Of a stretch of 64,000 nucleotides of DNA, positions 8,845 through 17,837 are shown piece after piece; position 1 is the stretch's first letter; every line of letters begins with the position of its first letter. The notes under the pieces were generated by a model. The model worked only from the letters and a program-made list of their open reading frames with translations, was not told the origin of the DNA and did no database searches. The stretch is taken from contig NZ_WWHU01000001.1 of assembly GCF_009862785.1 (NCBI RefSeq), forward strand, positions 2,728,001-2,792,000, written 5' to 3'. This stretch comes from Gordonia sp. SID5947. Lineage in GTDB: Bacteria > Actinomycetota > Actinomycetes > Mycobacteriales > Mycobacteriaceae. The translations under genes were made by a program, and so were the position numbers.

Positions 8845-9486
8845 ATGAACACCGCCGACACCCGATCCGGCGTCCCGTACACGATCGGACGCGAGATCAC
8901 CGATGTCACAGCGGAAGTCGAGGCCGCGGGCCCCCCGGTGGTACCGGATCTGACGGGCCGGTTCACGCTGCGACCGGTCGATCCCGACGGTGGCGACCCT
9001 GCGCTCCTGGTCTCCTGGTTCGCCCGTGCGCATCTCGTCGAGACGTGGGAACAGGAATGGCCGGAGGAACGCTGGCGCGCCGATTCGGCGCATCGGCTGG
9101 CCGGCGACTATTCGCGACCGATGATCGTGGCCCTCGACGGCACCGAGATCGGATACATCGAACTCTATCGACCGGCGCGCGACGAGATCGCCGCGCTGTA
9201 CCCGGCCGATCCGCATGACATGGGTCTCCACATCGCCACCGCAGACCCCGGGCTCACCGGTCGAGGTGTGATGTCGGCATGGATGGCCGAGCTGGCCGGC
9301 GCCCTGTTCGACGCCGACGATCGTTGTCGCCGAGTGGTTCTCGAACCGGATGCGCGCAACGAACGGATGCGCGCAGCGTTGACCAAACGTGGATGGACCG
9401 ACGTCGGCGAGTTCGACGTGCGGCCGGATCGCCGGATCGCCCTGCACGTGCTCGGCCGTACCGCGGCGGACGTACCGACGCTCTGA
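8845..9486 (+). CDS. mbtK: Siderophore lysine N-acyltransferase (MbtK-like GNAT)
   Basis: A 213-residue GNAT of the IucB/RhbD/MbtK siderophore acyltransferase family. MbtK moves an acyl chain onto the side-chain amine of (hydroxy)lysine. The core runs from the FTLRPVDPDGGDPALLVSWF region through WEQEWPEERW and IGYIELYRPARDEI to GLHIATADPGLTGRGVMSAW, then RVVLEPDARNERMRAAL, which is the acyl-CoA binding part. It starts 39 bases past a shared IdeR box, divergent from mbtT, and ends 39 bases from the stop of mbtG. The length fits the family (about 210 residues). Confidence 0.88.
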   Translation: MNTADTRSGVPYTIGREITDVTAEVEAAGPPVVPDLTGRFTLRPVDPDGGDPALLVSWFARAHLVETWEQEWPEERWRADSAHRLAGDYSRPMIVALDGTEIGYIELYRPARDEIAALYPADPHDMGLHIATADPGLTGRGVMSAWMAELAGALFDADDRCRRVVLEPDARNERMRAALTKRGWTDVGEFDVRPDRRIALHVLGRTAADVPTL

Positions 9487-9524
9487 GCGTCCGCCGCCGG
9501 CCGCGCGGACCTGCCGATCACCCA

Positions 9525-10838
9525 TCAGTGGGCCTCGTCGACACGATGGTCACGGGCGCCGCGACGCCGCTGCCGGGTGGCGATGCGCAGGATCCGGTTC
9601 GACACCTCGCCGAGACAGCTGAGATTCGGGAATCCCGGTCCTTGCGCGAACCCGGCGAGGTTCGGGAGATACAGCGTGGGCGACAAACCGGTCACCGCCA
9701 GGTCGTGCCCGATCGACGACTCGATGCGCTCGAGGGTCGGGGGCCATCCCAGGGTCAGCTCCAGGAGGTCGGCGGCATCCTCGGTGAAGAGGTCGAGGAA
9801 CCAGAGCGGCTGACCGCCGGTCGCGTCCACCACCAGATCGAAGGTGTGGGTCTGCGCCGGCCTGCCGGGGTTGTGCAGCGTCACCGCGATCAGGTCGTCG
9901 GTTCGCCGCGCGGACACCACGCGGCCCTGTAGGTGGTGAACTCTGTTGTCCCCGAGAAGATTCTCTTGAACGGTCACCGAGAAGACCCCTCGGTCGGTAC
10001 GCCGGATCACGTCGCGCCGTTCCTCCGGCGAAAGGTTCGACCACCCGGTGGGATCGCTGAACATCGCGTTCTCGAAATAGCTCTCGCCGCGAGTGTAGAT
10101 CGTCGCGCCCGGCGAGATCACCGAGACTGTCATCACCTCGTGGCGGACGAGCTCGTCCAGCGCGGAGCCTGCCGTCTCACCGCCACCGATCACCGCAGCA
10201 CGTGAGGCGACCGGCAAACCTCTGCGCGACACCAGATCCCAGAATGACGAGACCGAGAGCACGCGCTCGTCATCGATCATCGCGCTGTCACTCGATCCCG
10301 GGCCGGTCAGCATCAGACCGTCTCCGACCATCTCGGTCGTCCGGCCGTCGGCACCGACCACGTCGAGACTCCACTGGTCCTCGTCGGCCGAGATCGACCG
10401 CACGGTACCGATGGTGACATCGAGTTCCACACGGTTGGCGACCCACTGCAGATACCGAGCCCACACGTTGTGGTGCGGGTTCGGCCGTCCGCGGTCCACC
10501 CATTCGGCATAGGTCTGGTGCTCCACCAGGAACGACATCCAGCTGTAATCCAGCATCCGCCTGCTGATCTCGGCATTGAGCGAGCCGTCTCCGCGACCGG
10601 CGACGGCCGACCGATAAGGGAAGCCGATGTCCTTCTCCGGGCTGGTGCCGAGCCGGTGACGTCCGTCGGTCCATCCGCCGATGGACTGCCAGTTCGCACC
10701 GACCGCATGCGCCTCCACCACCCGCACCACGGGGGCGGGCAGTCCGAGATCACGCATCACCTTCGCCTTGGCCGCGACCGCAAGCGCTTTGGGGCCCGCG
10801 CCCACGATGATCATCGTCTCCGGATGCCGGCCGCTCAT
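9525..10838 (-). CDS. mbtG: Lysine/ornithine N-monooxygenase (MbtG-like)
   Basis: A 437-residue flavin-dependent N-hydroxylase that makes the N-hydroxy-amine later acylated to a hydroxamate. FAD motif MIIVGAGPKALAVAAKAK is at residues 9-26, the substrate/FAD segment GWTDGRHRLGTSPEKDIGFP near 55-75, and a second dinucleotide-binding motif VIGGGETAGSAL near 215. The ATG overlaps the mbtB stop by 4 bases, so it is the third gene of an mbtI-mbtB-mbtG operon. No second hydroxylase is visible in the window, so it may also feed the formyl-hydroxamate pathway at 20-30 kb; that is an inference. Confidence 0.92.
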   Translation of the reverse strand: MSGRHPETMIIVGAGPKALAVAAKAKVMRDLGLPAPVVRVVEAHAVGANWQSIGGWTDGRHRLGTSPEKDIGFPYRSAVAGRGDGSLNAEISRRMLDYSWMSFLVEHQTYAEWVDRGRPNPHHNVWARYLQWVANRVELDVTIGTVRSISADEDQWSLDVVGADGRTTEMVGDGLMLTGPGSSDSAMIDDERVLSVSSFWDLVSRRGLPVASRAAVIGGGETAGSALDELVRHEVMTVSVISPGATIYTRGESYFENAMFSDPTGWSNLSPEERRDVIRRTDRGVFSVTVQENLLGDNRVHHLQGRVVSARRTDDLIAVTLHNPGRPAQTHTFDLVVDATGGQPLWFLDLFTEDAADLLELTLGWPPTLERIESSIGHDLAVTGLSPTLYLPNLAGFAQGPGFPNLSCLGEVSNRILRIATRQRRRGARDHRVDEAH

Positions 10839-13800
10839 CGGTTGCTGCCCGTCAACTCGTCGTCGAGAGTCGCCCGATCGATCGCCTCGTCGTCCATTTC
10901 GAGCACCTCGAGGTACAGGGCGGCGACCTGCTCGAGCCGCCCCGGCCGCTCGTCGGCCTCGTCGATGCGACGGGCGAGGTCTCGCACCGAACGCGCCGCG
11001 AAGATGTCGACGACCCCGACGTGGGGCGCGTCAAGCCATTCGCGCACCCGGGCGACCGCCGTGGTGGCCAGCACCGAATCACCGCCGATCGCGAAGAAGT
11101 CGTCGGTCACGCCGACGCGGTCCGCATCGACCCCCAGCACCTCGGCCACGATGCCGGCCAACGCCAGCTCCAGATCGGTCGAGGGGGGAACTCTCTCGGA
11201 GACGGAGTCGCCACCCGCGAGCGTTGCGTCGATCGCCTTGCGGTCCAGTTTGCCGTTGCCGGTGAGCGGCAGGGCATCGACGATCTCTATCCGCGACGGG
11301 ATCATGTACGTGGGCAGCAGGTCTCGCAGTTCCGCCGCTATCGTCGACGGTGTTGTCGCAGCGTCGTCGACGACGGCCACCGCGACGAGGTGACGTGGAC
11401 CGGCCGAGCCGCCGATCACCGTCGCGACGGCCTGCCGGACACCCGTGGCCGAACGGAGCGCCCCCTCGACCTCACCGAGTTCCACCCGGAAGCCCCGGAC
11501 CTTCACCTGATGGTCGGCACGTCCGAGGAACTCGATCGTGCCGTCCGGCCAGTACCGGGCGAGGTCGCCGGTGCGGTACCACCGCTGTCCCTCACGCTCG
11601 ACGAACCGATCGGCAGTGCGCTCCGGATCGTTGCGGTACCCACGAGCCACGCCCGCGCCCCCGACCCACAGTTCGCCCGTCACCCAGTCCGGACAGTCGC
11701 GATCCGACGAATCGACGACGCGGCACTCCACGTTGCGCAACGGCGTGCCGAAGGGGACCGATGTCCAGTGCGCGGGCGGGTCGGTCACCTCACAGACGGT
11801 GCCGTGGATCGCGATCTCGGTAGCGCCGCCGAGTCCGGCGAATCGTGCCGCGGGAGCCAGCGCGTGCAGCCGCCGCGGGAGGTCGGCACCCACCCAGTCT
11901 CCGCCCAGAAGCGTCGCGCGCACCGAATCCCCGAGTCCGTCGGGATCTGTCTCCGCAACGGTCAGCAACATGTCCAGTGCGCTGGGAACGCAGGTGAGGA
12001 TCGACGCCCGATGGGTTCGGAGGAGTGCGAGCCACGCGCCCGGGTCCTTGGCGGACTCGGCATCGACGGCGACCACCGCTCCCCCGGCACTGAAGAGCCC
12101 GAAGATGTCATACACCGAGATGTCGAACTCGAGCGCCGCGATGGTGAGGGACCGGTCGTCGGGTCCGACCGCGAACCGGTCGTTGATGTCGTCGATGGTG
12201 TTCATGGCGGCCCGGTGCGGCACCTCGACGCCCTTCGGCGTACCGGTGGAACCCGAGGTGAACAAGATGTAGGCCACCGACTCCGGATCCGGCAGGACCG
12301 CCTCGGAGAACGGTGTGCCGTCGCGGCGCGCCCGATCGAGATCGATGGTGCGCACGCCGTGCGGCACATCGTCGAGGGCCGTACCGCTTGCGATGAGAGC
12401 GCCGATCTCACCGGTCTCGACGATCGTCGCCCGGCGGGATGCCGGTTGGTCGTGGCCGATGGGGACCCACACGGCCCCGGCGGCGAAGACACCGAGTGTG
12501 GCGATCACCTGGTCGGGCCCCTTGGGGAGTTGCACGGCCACCGCGTCGCCGGTCAGCACCCCGGCGCGGCGCAGCGCTCCGGCCACCGCGAACGCCTCGC
12601 GTGCGAGGTCTCCGTAGGTGAGCGACCCGTCGCGCCAGACGAGGGCGGTCCGGTCCGGTTCATGCGTCGCGCGCGAGAAGAACTCCTCGTGCAGGACACG
12701 CCCGCTCGTCTCGCCTGCCGTGGCGTTGACACGCGCGCGGGTGGCCCGCTGCTCGGCGGGCAACTGCGGGGCCGAGGTGGCCAGCCAGCCCGCATCTCCG
12801 TCACCGAGACGATCGATGGCGGCGGTGTATTGGGCGAACATCGCCTCCACCACACCGGGCGGAAACGCCGATTCACGCACATCCCAGTTCAGCAACAGCC
12901 CGCCACGCAGTTCGGTCACCTGCGCGTCGAGCGTCACCTGTGGGCCCTGCGAGACGATCCAGGACGGCTCTCCCAGCCGTTCGAGGACGGCATCCGCGAA
13001 CAGCTCACCGAGACCGAGCGCGCTCGTGTAGACGACCGGGGCGATCACCTGTTCGCCCCGCTCCCGACCGAGGTCCCGAAGCACCTCGAGCGCACCGTAA
13101 CTCGCGTGTGAGCCGTTGGCGTGCATGGTCTTCTGCATCGCGCGCGTGAGATCGAGGACGGACTGGGCGTGCTGCACGTCGACGTCGATCAGTATCGACG
13201 AGCTGAAGTCACCGGACACCCGATCGATATCGGGGTGCACCGGTTCCCGGTGGAACAGTGGAACATTCAACAGGAAACGGTCGTCGCTGGACCACGCACC
13301 GATCGTGGCGGCGAACACCGCGGCCAAGGCGATCGCCGGCGTCACACCACGCTCGTGCGCCGCGGCGAGCAGCGTCTGCTTCGCCTCGGGGTCGACCCAA
13401 TGGTGATGCCGGACCACCCGGTGGGGATCTGTGCGATCACCGAACCCGTCACTCCGCGTGGGAAGTGTGGGTCCAGAGGGCAGATCGCCGATCCGCTCGG
13501 CCCACCAGGCCTGGTCGCGAGCCCGGGCGGGATCGGGATGTGCTGCCCGATGCTGCAGGTAGTCACGATAGGTGTAAGCGGGTGCCGCCGGAGCACCGCC
13601 GTCATAGAGGGTGACCAGATCGGCGAGCAGCACACGGTAACTCATGGCATCAGCGGCCAGCATGTCGATGTCGAGATGCACACGGTGCCGGCCTTCCGGC
13701 AGGAGCGTGAGGGTCAGGTCGACCACCTGTCCGGCCGCGACGTCGAGCATCTGATGACTCTTCGTACGGCGGGTGTCCGCCAGCGCGGCGTCGACCGCGG

Positions 13801-14380
13801 CGGTGTCGAGGGATCGGAGATCCTGCATCTGCAGCGGGTCCCGCGACAACGACGGGAGAACCCGCTGGGTCCCGTCCGGCCGGAACTCCGCCCGCAGCAT
13901 CGGGTGGAGGGCCACCAGGGCGTGCACGGCCGAACGCAGCCGATCGATGTCCAGCCCCACGCCGTCGAACTCGACATAGAGGTGCGCGGCCACTCCGCCG
14001 AGATCTGCCACCTCGGTGCGCCCGATCCAGTACGCGTGCTGCATCGGCGCCAGAGCGAACGGTTCCGACTGTGCGGCAACGTCTTCTGCCGATGTCCCCG
14101 GCCCGGCCGCCGGACCTGGAGCGTGCTCGTCGACGCCCCGGACGTCGGCGTCCGGGGCGGTCGCCGCCAGCATCGCCGCCCACGAGTCGACCGTCGGTTC
14201 GGCCGCCAGCTGGGCGAAGTTCAGGCGATGACCGCGCTTACGCCACCGCCCTGCGATCTTCATCATCCTGATCGAATCCAGCCCGAGCTCGATGAGGTCG
14301 GTGTCGGGCCGGACGTCCTCCGGCGCGATGTCGAGTGCCTCGGCGATCGCACTCGTGACCTCGTGATGGTGGTTGCTCAT
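10835..14380 (-). CDS. mbtB: Salicyl-capping NRPS, ArCP-Cy-A-PCP (MbtB-like, no TE)
   Basis: An 1181-residue NRPS. An aryl carrier domain with LGLDSIRM (Ser 36) opens the protein. A cyclization domain (about 95-510) carries the heterocyclization motif DMLAADAMS in place of HHxxxDG. An adenylation domain (about 560-1020) has FTSGSTGTPKG and EFDISVYDIFG, and a PCP (about 1085-1150) has IGGDSVLA. This is the plan for joining salicylate to Ser or Thr as a hydroxyphenyl-oxazoline. The M. tuberculosis MbtB has a C-terminal thioesterase; here the protein stops about 35 residues after the PCP. The end is not an edge artefact, because its stop overlaps the mbtG start (ATGA). Confidence 0.92.
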   Translation of the reverse strand: MSNHHHEVTSAIAEALDIAPEDVRPDTDLIELGLDSIRMMKIAGRWRKRGHRLNFAQLAAEPTVDSWAAMLAATAPDADVRGVDEHAPGPAAGPGTSAEDVAAQSEPFALAPMQHAYWIGRTEVADLGGVAAHLYVEFDGVGLDIDRLRSAVHALVALHPMLRAEFRPDGTQRVLPSLSRDPLQMQDLRSLDTAAVDAALADTRRTKSHQMLDVAAGQVVDLTLTLLPEGRHRVHLDIDMLAADAMSYRVLLADLVTLYDGGAPAAPAYTYRDYLQHRAAHPDPARARDQAWWAERIGDLPSGPTLPTRSDGFGDRTDPHRVVRHHHWVDPEAKQTLLAAAHERGVTPAIALAAVFAATIGAWSSDDRFLLNVPLFHREPVHPDIDRVSGDFSSSILIDVDVQHAQSVLDLTRAMQKTMHANGSHASYGALEVLRDLGRERGEQVIAPVVYTSALGLGELFADAVLERLGEPSWIVSQGPQVTLDAQVTELRGGLLLNWDVRESAFPPGVVEAMFAQYTAAIDRLGDGDAGWLATSAPQLPAEQRATRARVNATAGETSGRVLHEEFFSRATHEPDRTALVWRDGSLTYGDLAREAFAVAGALRRAGVLTGDAVAVQLPKGPDQVIATLGVFAAGAVWVPIGHDQPASRRATIVETGEIGALIASGTALDDVPHGVRTIDLDRARRDGTPFSEAVLPDPESVAYILFTSGSTGTPKGVEVPHRAAMNTIDDINDRFAVGPDDRSLTIAALEFDISVYDIFGLFSAGGAVVAVDAESAKDPGAWLALLRTHRASILTCVPSALDMLLTVAETDPDGLGDSVRATLLGGDWVGADLPRRLHALAPAARFAGLGGATEIAIHGTVCEVTDPPAHWTSVPFGTPLRNVECRVVDSSDRDCPDWVTGELWVGGAGVARGYRNDPERTADRFVEREGQRWYRTGDLARYWPDGTIEFLGRADHQVKVRGFRVELGEVEGALRSATGVRQAVATVIGGSAGPRHLVAVAVVDDAATTPSTIAAELRDLLPTYMIPSRIEIVDALPLTGNGKLDRKAIDATLAGGDSVSERVPPSTDLELALAGIVAEVLGVDADRVGVTDDFFAIGGDSVLATTAVARVREWLDAPHVGVVDIFAARSVRDLARRIDEADERPGRLEQVAALYLEVLEMDDEAIDRATLDDELTGSNR

Positions 14381-15735
14381 GACCTGTCACTCCCCTCTGA
14401 CACTCGCCGGCTGCGGACCACGAAGGGGGCCACGCTGCCGAGCTTCTCGCAGGTCTCCTCGAACTCGCGGTCCGGGTTCGATTGGGCGACGACACCGGCA
14501 CCGGCCCGCAGCCATGCCCGGCCACCGACGGCGAAGATGCTTCGCAGCGTCAGTGTCGCCTCGAGATCGCCCGCCGACGACGCCACCACAACAGCACCGG
14601 AATAGAGCTCCCGACGATCGGGCTCCAGCCGATAGATCGCCTCCAGTGCAGCGGATTTCGGGATGCCGGACGCGGTGATGGACGGGAACAGAACCGCCAG
14701 CGCACGCCACGGCCCGGCCTCGGGCGACAACTCACCACGAATGGTGGACGCGAGATGCTGGACACTGCCGCGTTCACGCACCACCATGAATTCGCTCACC
14801 ACGGTGGTGCCGGGCAACGAGACCGATGCGATCTCCTCGAAGCAGGCCTGGACCGACACCGCGTGCTCGGCGATCTCCTTCGCGTCGGCGAGCAGTTCGG
14901 TGCGCGCCGCGGCGTCGAGTTCCGCCGACCGCCCGAAGGCCCGCGTACCCGCGAGCGGCTCCGTGATCACCGTGCCGTCGGACTCGGTCGCCACCACCAG
15001 TTCGGGGCTGAAGCCCGCGGCGGACAACGAACCGAGGTCGAGCAGGTACGACCGTGCCGGATTGTTGGCGGCCCGGCCGCGCGCGTAGGTCGCCGGGATG
15101 TCGGCGTCGAACGGGACGTCGACGCGACGGGACATGATCACCTTCTGGTAGTCGCCCCTGGTGATCTCGTCGATGGCCTGGGCGACGCGGCCGCGATAGT
15201 CATCGTGGTCCGTGCCGACGTCGACGTGCGTCGCCGCCGGTGGCGGGGTCGCGGTCGCCGCGAGTTCGCGCAGCCGCGCTGCCCGCCCGGCGTCTGCCGT
15301 GCCGGTGTCGATCCCCGACCCGTCGACGAACGCCTCGAACTCCGGCACCATCAGGTGCGCGAGGACCACGTCGTCGGGCACGCGATCGGCGAGATCGTGT
15401 ATCGGAGCGCAGTAGTCGAAGCCGACCCAGCCGTACACGCGCCAGTCGGTGTCCGTGAGTGAATGCAGAGCTTCGGCCAGGACGACCGACGGGTCACCCT
15501 CCCATCGCATGCGCGTCTCCTGATCGCCTTCGGTCACGATCACCTCGGTGGTGGTGACCACGATCCGCGCGGCCACTCCGGCGGCGAACGTCCACCGCCG
15601 ACCGCTCTCGTACACGACGTGTTCGCCGAACTCCCCGGATGCCGCCCATGCCGAGCAGATCTGGGCGGCGGCCTCCGCGGTCAGCCGGGGGCGGCGAGGC
15701 GCATCGGCGGCGTGCGAATCGACAGTCAACGACAT
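14377..15735 (-). CDS. mbtI: Salicylate synthase (MbtI/Irp9-like)
   Basis: A 452-residue chorismate-utilising enzyme of the MbtI/Irp9 type, which converts chorismate through isochorismate to salicylate plus pyruvate. Characteristic segments are GDYQKVIMSRRVDVPF, ITEPLAGTRAFGRS, TASGIPKSAALEAI and RAGAGVVAQSNPDREFEET near the C-terminus. The length matches MbtI (about 450). I chose ATG 15735 (MSLTVDSHAADAP), because reading further upstream would pass through two IdeR-like boxes. It is first in the operon with mbtB (4-base overlap) and mbtG, and is divergent from mbtA. Confidence 0.92.
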   Translation of the reverse strand: MSLTVDSHAADAPRRPRLTAEAAAQICSAWAASGEFGEHVVYESGRRWTFAAGVAARIVVTTTEVIVTEGDQETRMRWEGDPSVVLAEALHSLTDTDWRVYGWVGFDYCAPIHDLADRVPDDVVLAHLMVPEFEAFVDGSGIDTGTADAGRAARLRELAATATPPPAATHVDVGTDHDDYRGRVAQAIDEITRGDYQKVIMSRRVDVPFDADIPATYARGRAANNPARSYLLDLGSLSAAGFSPELVVATESDGTVITEPLAGTRAFGRSAELDAAARTELLADAKEIAEHAVSVQACFEEIASVSLPGTTVVSEFMVVRERGSVQHLASTIRGELSPEAGPWRALAVLFPSITASGIPKSAALEAIYRLEPDRRELYSGAVVVASSAGDLEATLTLRSIFAVGGRAWLRAGAGVVAQSNPDREFEETCEKLGSVAPFVVRSRRVSEGSDRS

Positions 15736-15775
15736 GCGGACTTCCTTCGTGAGTCGAAATCCAGGACGGATTCTC

Positions 15776-15794
15776 TTAGGACAGCCTAAACTAT
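15776..15794 (-). promoter_or_regulatory. IdeR/DtxR-like iron box, mbtI side
   Basis: TTAGGACAGCCTAAACTAT matches 14 of 19 consensus positions. It lies 40 bases upstream of the mbtI start and is the nearer of two boxes in the mbtI-mbtA gap. Confidence 0.72.
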
Positions 15795-15812
15795 CGACTT
15801 CCGGCCTCGACG

Positions 15813-15831
15813 GCGGATAAGGGTAACCTAA
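15813..15831 (+). promoter_or_regulatory. IdeR/DtxR-like iron box, mbtA side
   Basis: GCGGATAAGGGTAACCTAA has a perfect right half-site (TAACCTAA) and a weak left half. It lies 73 bases upstream of the mbtA start. With the box at 15776-15794 it forms a pair with centres 37 bp apart. Confidence 0.65.
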
Positions 15832-15904
15832 TTCACTGTGCTTCACTGCACATGATCGATCTCTCGAGCCAAGGCATACCCACACGTGCCGGAAGGGCCC
15901 CAGC

Positions 15905-17572
15905 ATGCCGAACACGACGCCCACGACCAGCGCCTCCGACCTCGCCGAAGGCTTCGTGCCGCACCCCGTAGCCGCGCAACGCCGCTACCGTGAGTCGGGG
16001 ATCTTCCCCGAGCGACCGCTCTGGCACCTGCTCGAACGCGCAGCGTCGGAACGTCCCGATGCGCCCGCGGTCACCGACGCAACGATCGACAGCCCGCGCA
16101 CCTTGACCTACCGCGAGATGGAGGTGGCCGCGCGCCGCCGCGCGGCAGGCTTCGCGGCGGTCGGACTACGCCCCGGCGATCGTGTGATCGTCCAGCAGCA
16201 CAACTCCGCTGAGTTCGCGATCGTCCTCTTCGGTCTGCTCCGGGCCGGCGCCGTCCCGGTCCTGACCCTGCCCGCACATCGCAGCGCGGAGATCGTGCAT
16301 CTCGCGGCCGGGTCCGGGGCCGTCGCCTACATCACCGAAGACGATCGCCGCGGGTTCGACCACCGCGAGCTCGCGGTCGCGGTGGTCGACACGGTGCCGT
16401 CGGTGCGCATGGTGTTCGTCGATGGTGATCCGGGCCCGTTCTCCGCCCTGCCCGATGCCGACCCTGCCCGCGTGCCGCTCCCCCACGAGGACGACATCGA
16501 CGCGGACGCGCCTGCCCTGTTCCTCATCTCGGGCGGCACCACCGGACTTCCCAAGCTGATCGCGCGCACACACAACGACTACGCCTACAACGCGCGGCGT
16601 TCGGCGGAGATCGCGGGCCTCCACGCCGACGACACGTACCTCGTGGCGCTGCCCGGCGCCCACAACTTCCCGCTCTGCTGCCCCGGGATACTCGGGATGG
16701 TGACGGTCGGCGGACATGTCGTCTTCACCGACAACCCCAGTCCTGACAACACTTTCGACCTCATCGAGAAACACCGGGTGACCGTGACCGCTCTGGTGCC
16801 GGCGTTGGCCCAGGTATGGTGCGCGGCAACCGAATGGGAGCCCGCCGACATCAGTTCGCTGCGGTTGCTGCAAGTCGGCGGCGCGAAACTCGCCGCCCCC
16901 GATGCGGTGGCCCTCGACGGCGCACTCGGCGAGGTGGTCCAACAGGTGTTCGGCATGGCCGAGGGGCTCATCTGCTACACGCGTCTCGACGACCCTCGGG
17001 ACCTCGTGCACACCACCCAGGGCGCACCGATGTCGGAACACGACGAGATCCGCGTCGTCGACGGGGACGGCCGGGATGTCCCCGACGGGGCCGAGGGCGA
17101 GCTGCTGGTCCGCGGCCCGTACACGATCCGGGGCTATTACCGCGCCGACGAACACAACCTGAGGTCGTTCACCTCTGACGGCTACTACCGGTCGGGCGAC
17201 AAGGTGCGGCGGCTGCCCTCCGGGCATCTCGCGGTGACCGGTCGGATCAAGGACACCGTCGTTCGCGCCGGCGAGAACGTGGCGGCCGATGATGTCGAGG
17301 AAAACCTCTTGGCGCACAAATCGATTCGACAGGCCGCTGTCATCGGCCTCCCCGACGAGTCGCTGGGCGAGAAGATCTGCGCCGTCGTCGTGCTGTCCCA
17401 TGATCACCCGCGTGGCGAGCCGCTGGAGCTGCACGCCGTCCGCTCGTTCCTGACCGACCGCGGGATGGCGGCGTTCAAACTCCCGGACGCGCTGCGGGTG
17501 GTGCCGTCCCTGCCACTCACCGCAGTCGGCAAGATCGACAAGGCGACGTTACGCGAGTCGGTGTCGAGCTGA
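15905..17572 (+). CDS. mbtA: Salicyl-AMP ligase (MbtA-like)
   Basis: A 555-residue stand-alone adenylating enzyme of the DhbE/EntE/MbtA group, which activates salicylate with ATP and loads it on the aryl carrier domain of MbtB. Visible motifs are the core SGGTTGLPK near residue 213, LPGAHNFPLCCPG, QVFGMAEGLICYTRLDD (A5), YYRSGDKVRRL (A7), GRIKDTVVRAGENVAADDVE (A8) and the invariant C-terminal Lys in TAVGKIDK. AAGGG about 8 bases before the ATG supports the start. It is divergent from mbtI, sharing an iron-box pair. Confidence 0.93.
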   Translation: MPNTTPTTSASDLAEGFVPHPVAAQRRYRESGIFPERPLWHLLERAASERPDAPAVTDATIDSPRTLTYREMEVAARRRAAGFAAVGLRPGDRVIVQQHNSAEFAIVLFGLLRAGAVPVLTLPAHRSAEIVHLAAGSGAVAYITEDDRRGFDHRELAVAVVDTVPSVRMVFVDGDPGPFSALPDADPARVPLPHEDDIDADAPALFLISGGTTGLPKLIARTHNDYAYNARRSAEIAGLHADDTYLVALPGAHNFPLCCPGILGMVTVGGHVVFTDNPSPDNTFDLIEKHRVTVTALVPALAQVWCAATEWEPADISSLRLLQVGGAKLAAPDAVALDGALGEVVQQVFGMAEGLICYTRLDDPRDLVHTTQGAPMSEHDEIRVVDGDGRDVPDGAEGELLVRGPYTIRGYYRADEHNLRSFTSDGYYRSGDKVRRLPSGHLAVTGRIKDTVVRAGENVAADDVEENLLAHKSIRQAAVIGLPDESLGEKICAVVVLSHDHPRGEPLELHAVRSFLTDRGMAAFKLPDALRVVPSLPLTAVGKIDKATLRESVSS

Positions 17573-17837
17573 GGTGAGCCGCGTGCCGTGCGTTCCGCGG
17601 AACGTCAGGCGGCTGCGAGCTCGAGGTGTGCGGCCTGCTGGGCATTCCGCTGCCACACGGCTGGAGGACTCTGGCTGCGAGTCGTCAAAAACAGTGGACG
17701 ACAGACTCTTCGACGACCTCAGATCGGTAACCGACGTCACAGAACCCCCTGGTTGGACGAACCGGCTACCTCACAATCCATCGGTCGACACCGGCAGATC
17801 CGGCGTCCCGCGGAACGCTCAGCGAGCCAGTACATCG
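17573..17837. other. Convergent intergenic gap, mbtA / FtsX permease
   Basis: No gene is supported in these 265 bases. They hold a perfect 14-bp palindrome CGTTCCGCGGAACG at 17591-17604, a related copy (CCGCGGAACGCT) near 17808, and an imperfect GAGTCGTC...GACGACagACTC hairpin near 17680-17712. Any of these could help end converging transcripts; none is a textbook terminator. Confidence 0.35.

Noticed and set aside
11021..14605. Long open frames on the plus strand opposite mbtB
   Set aside because: They mirror the NRPS codons at high GC, are rich in Arg/Gly/His without domain character, and the minus-strand protein shows complete NRPS motifs throughout.
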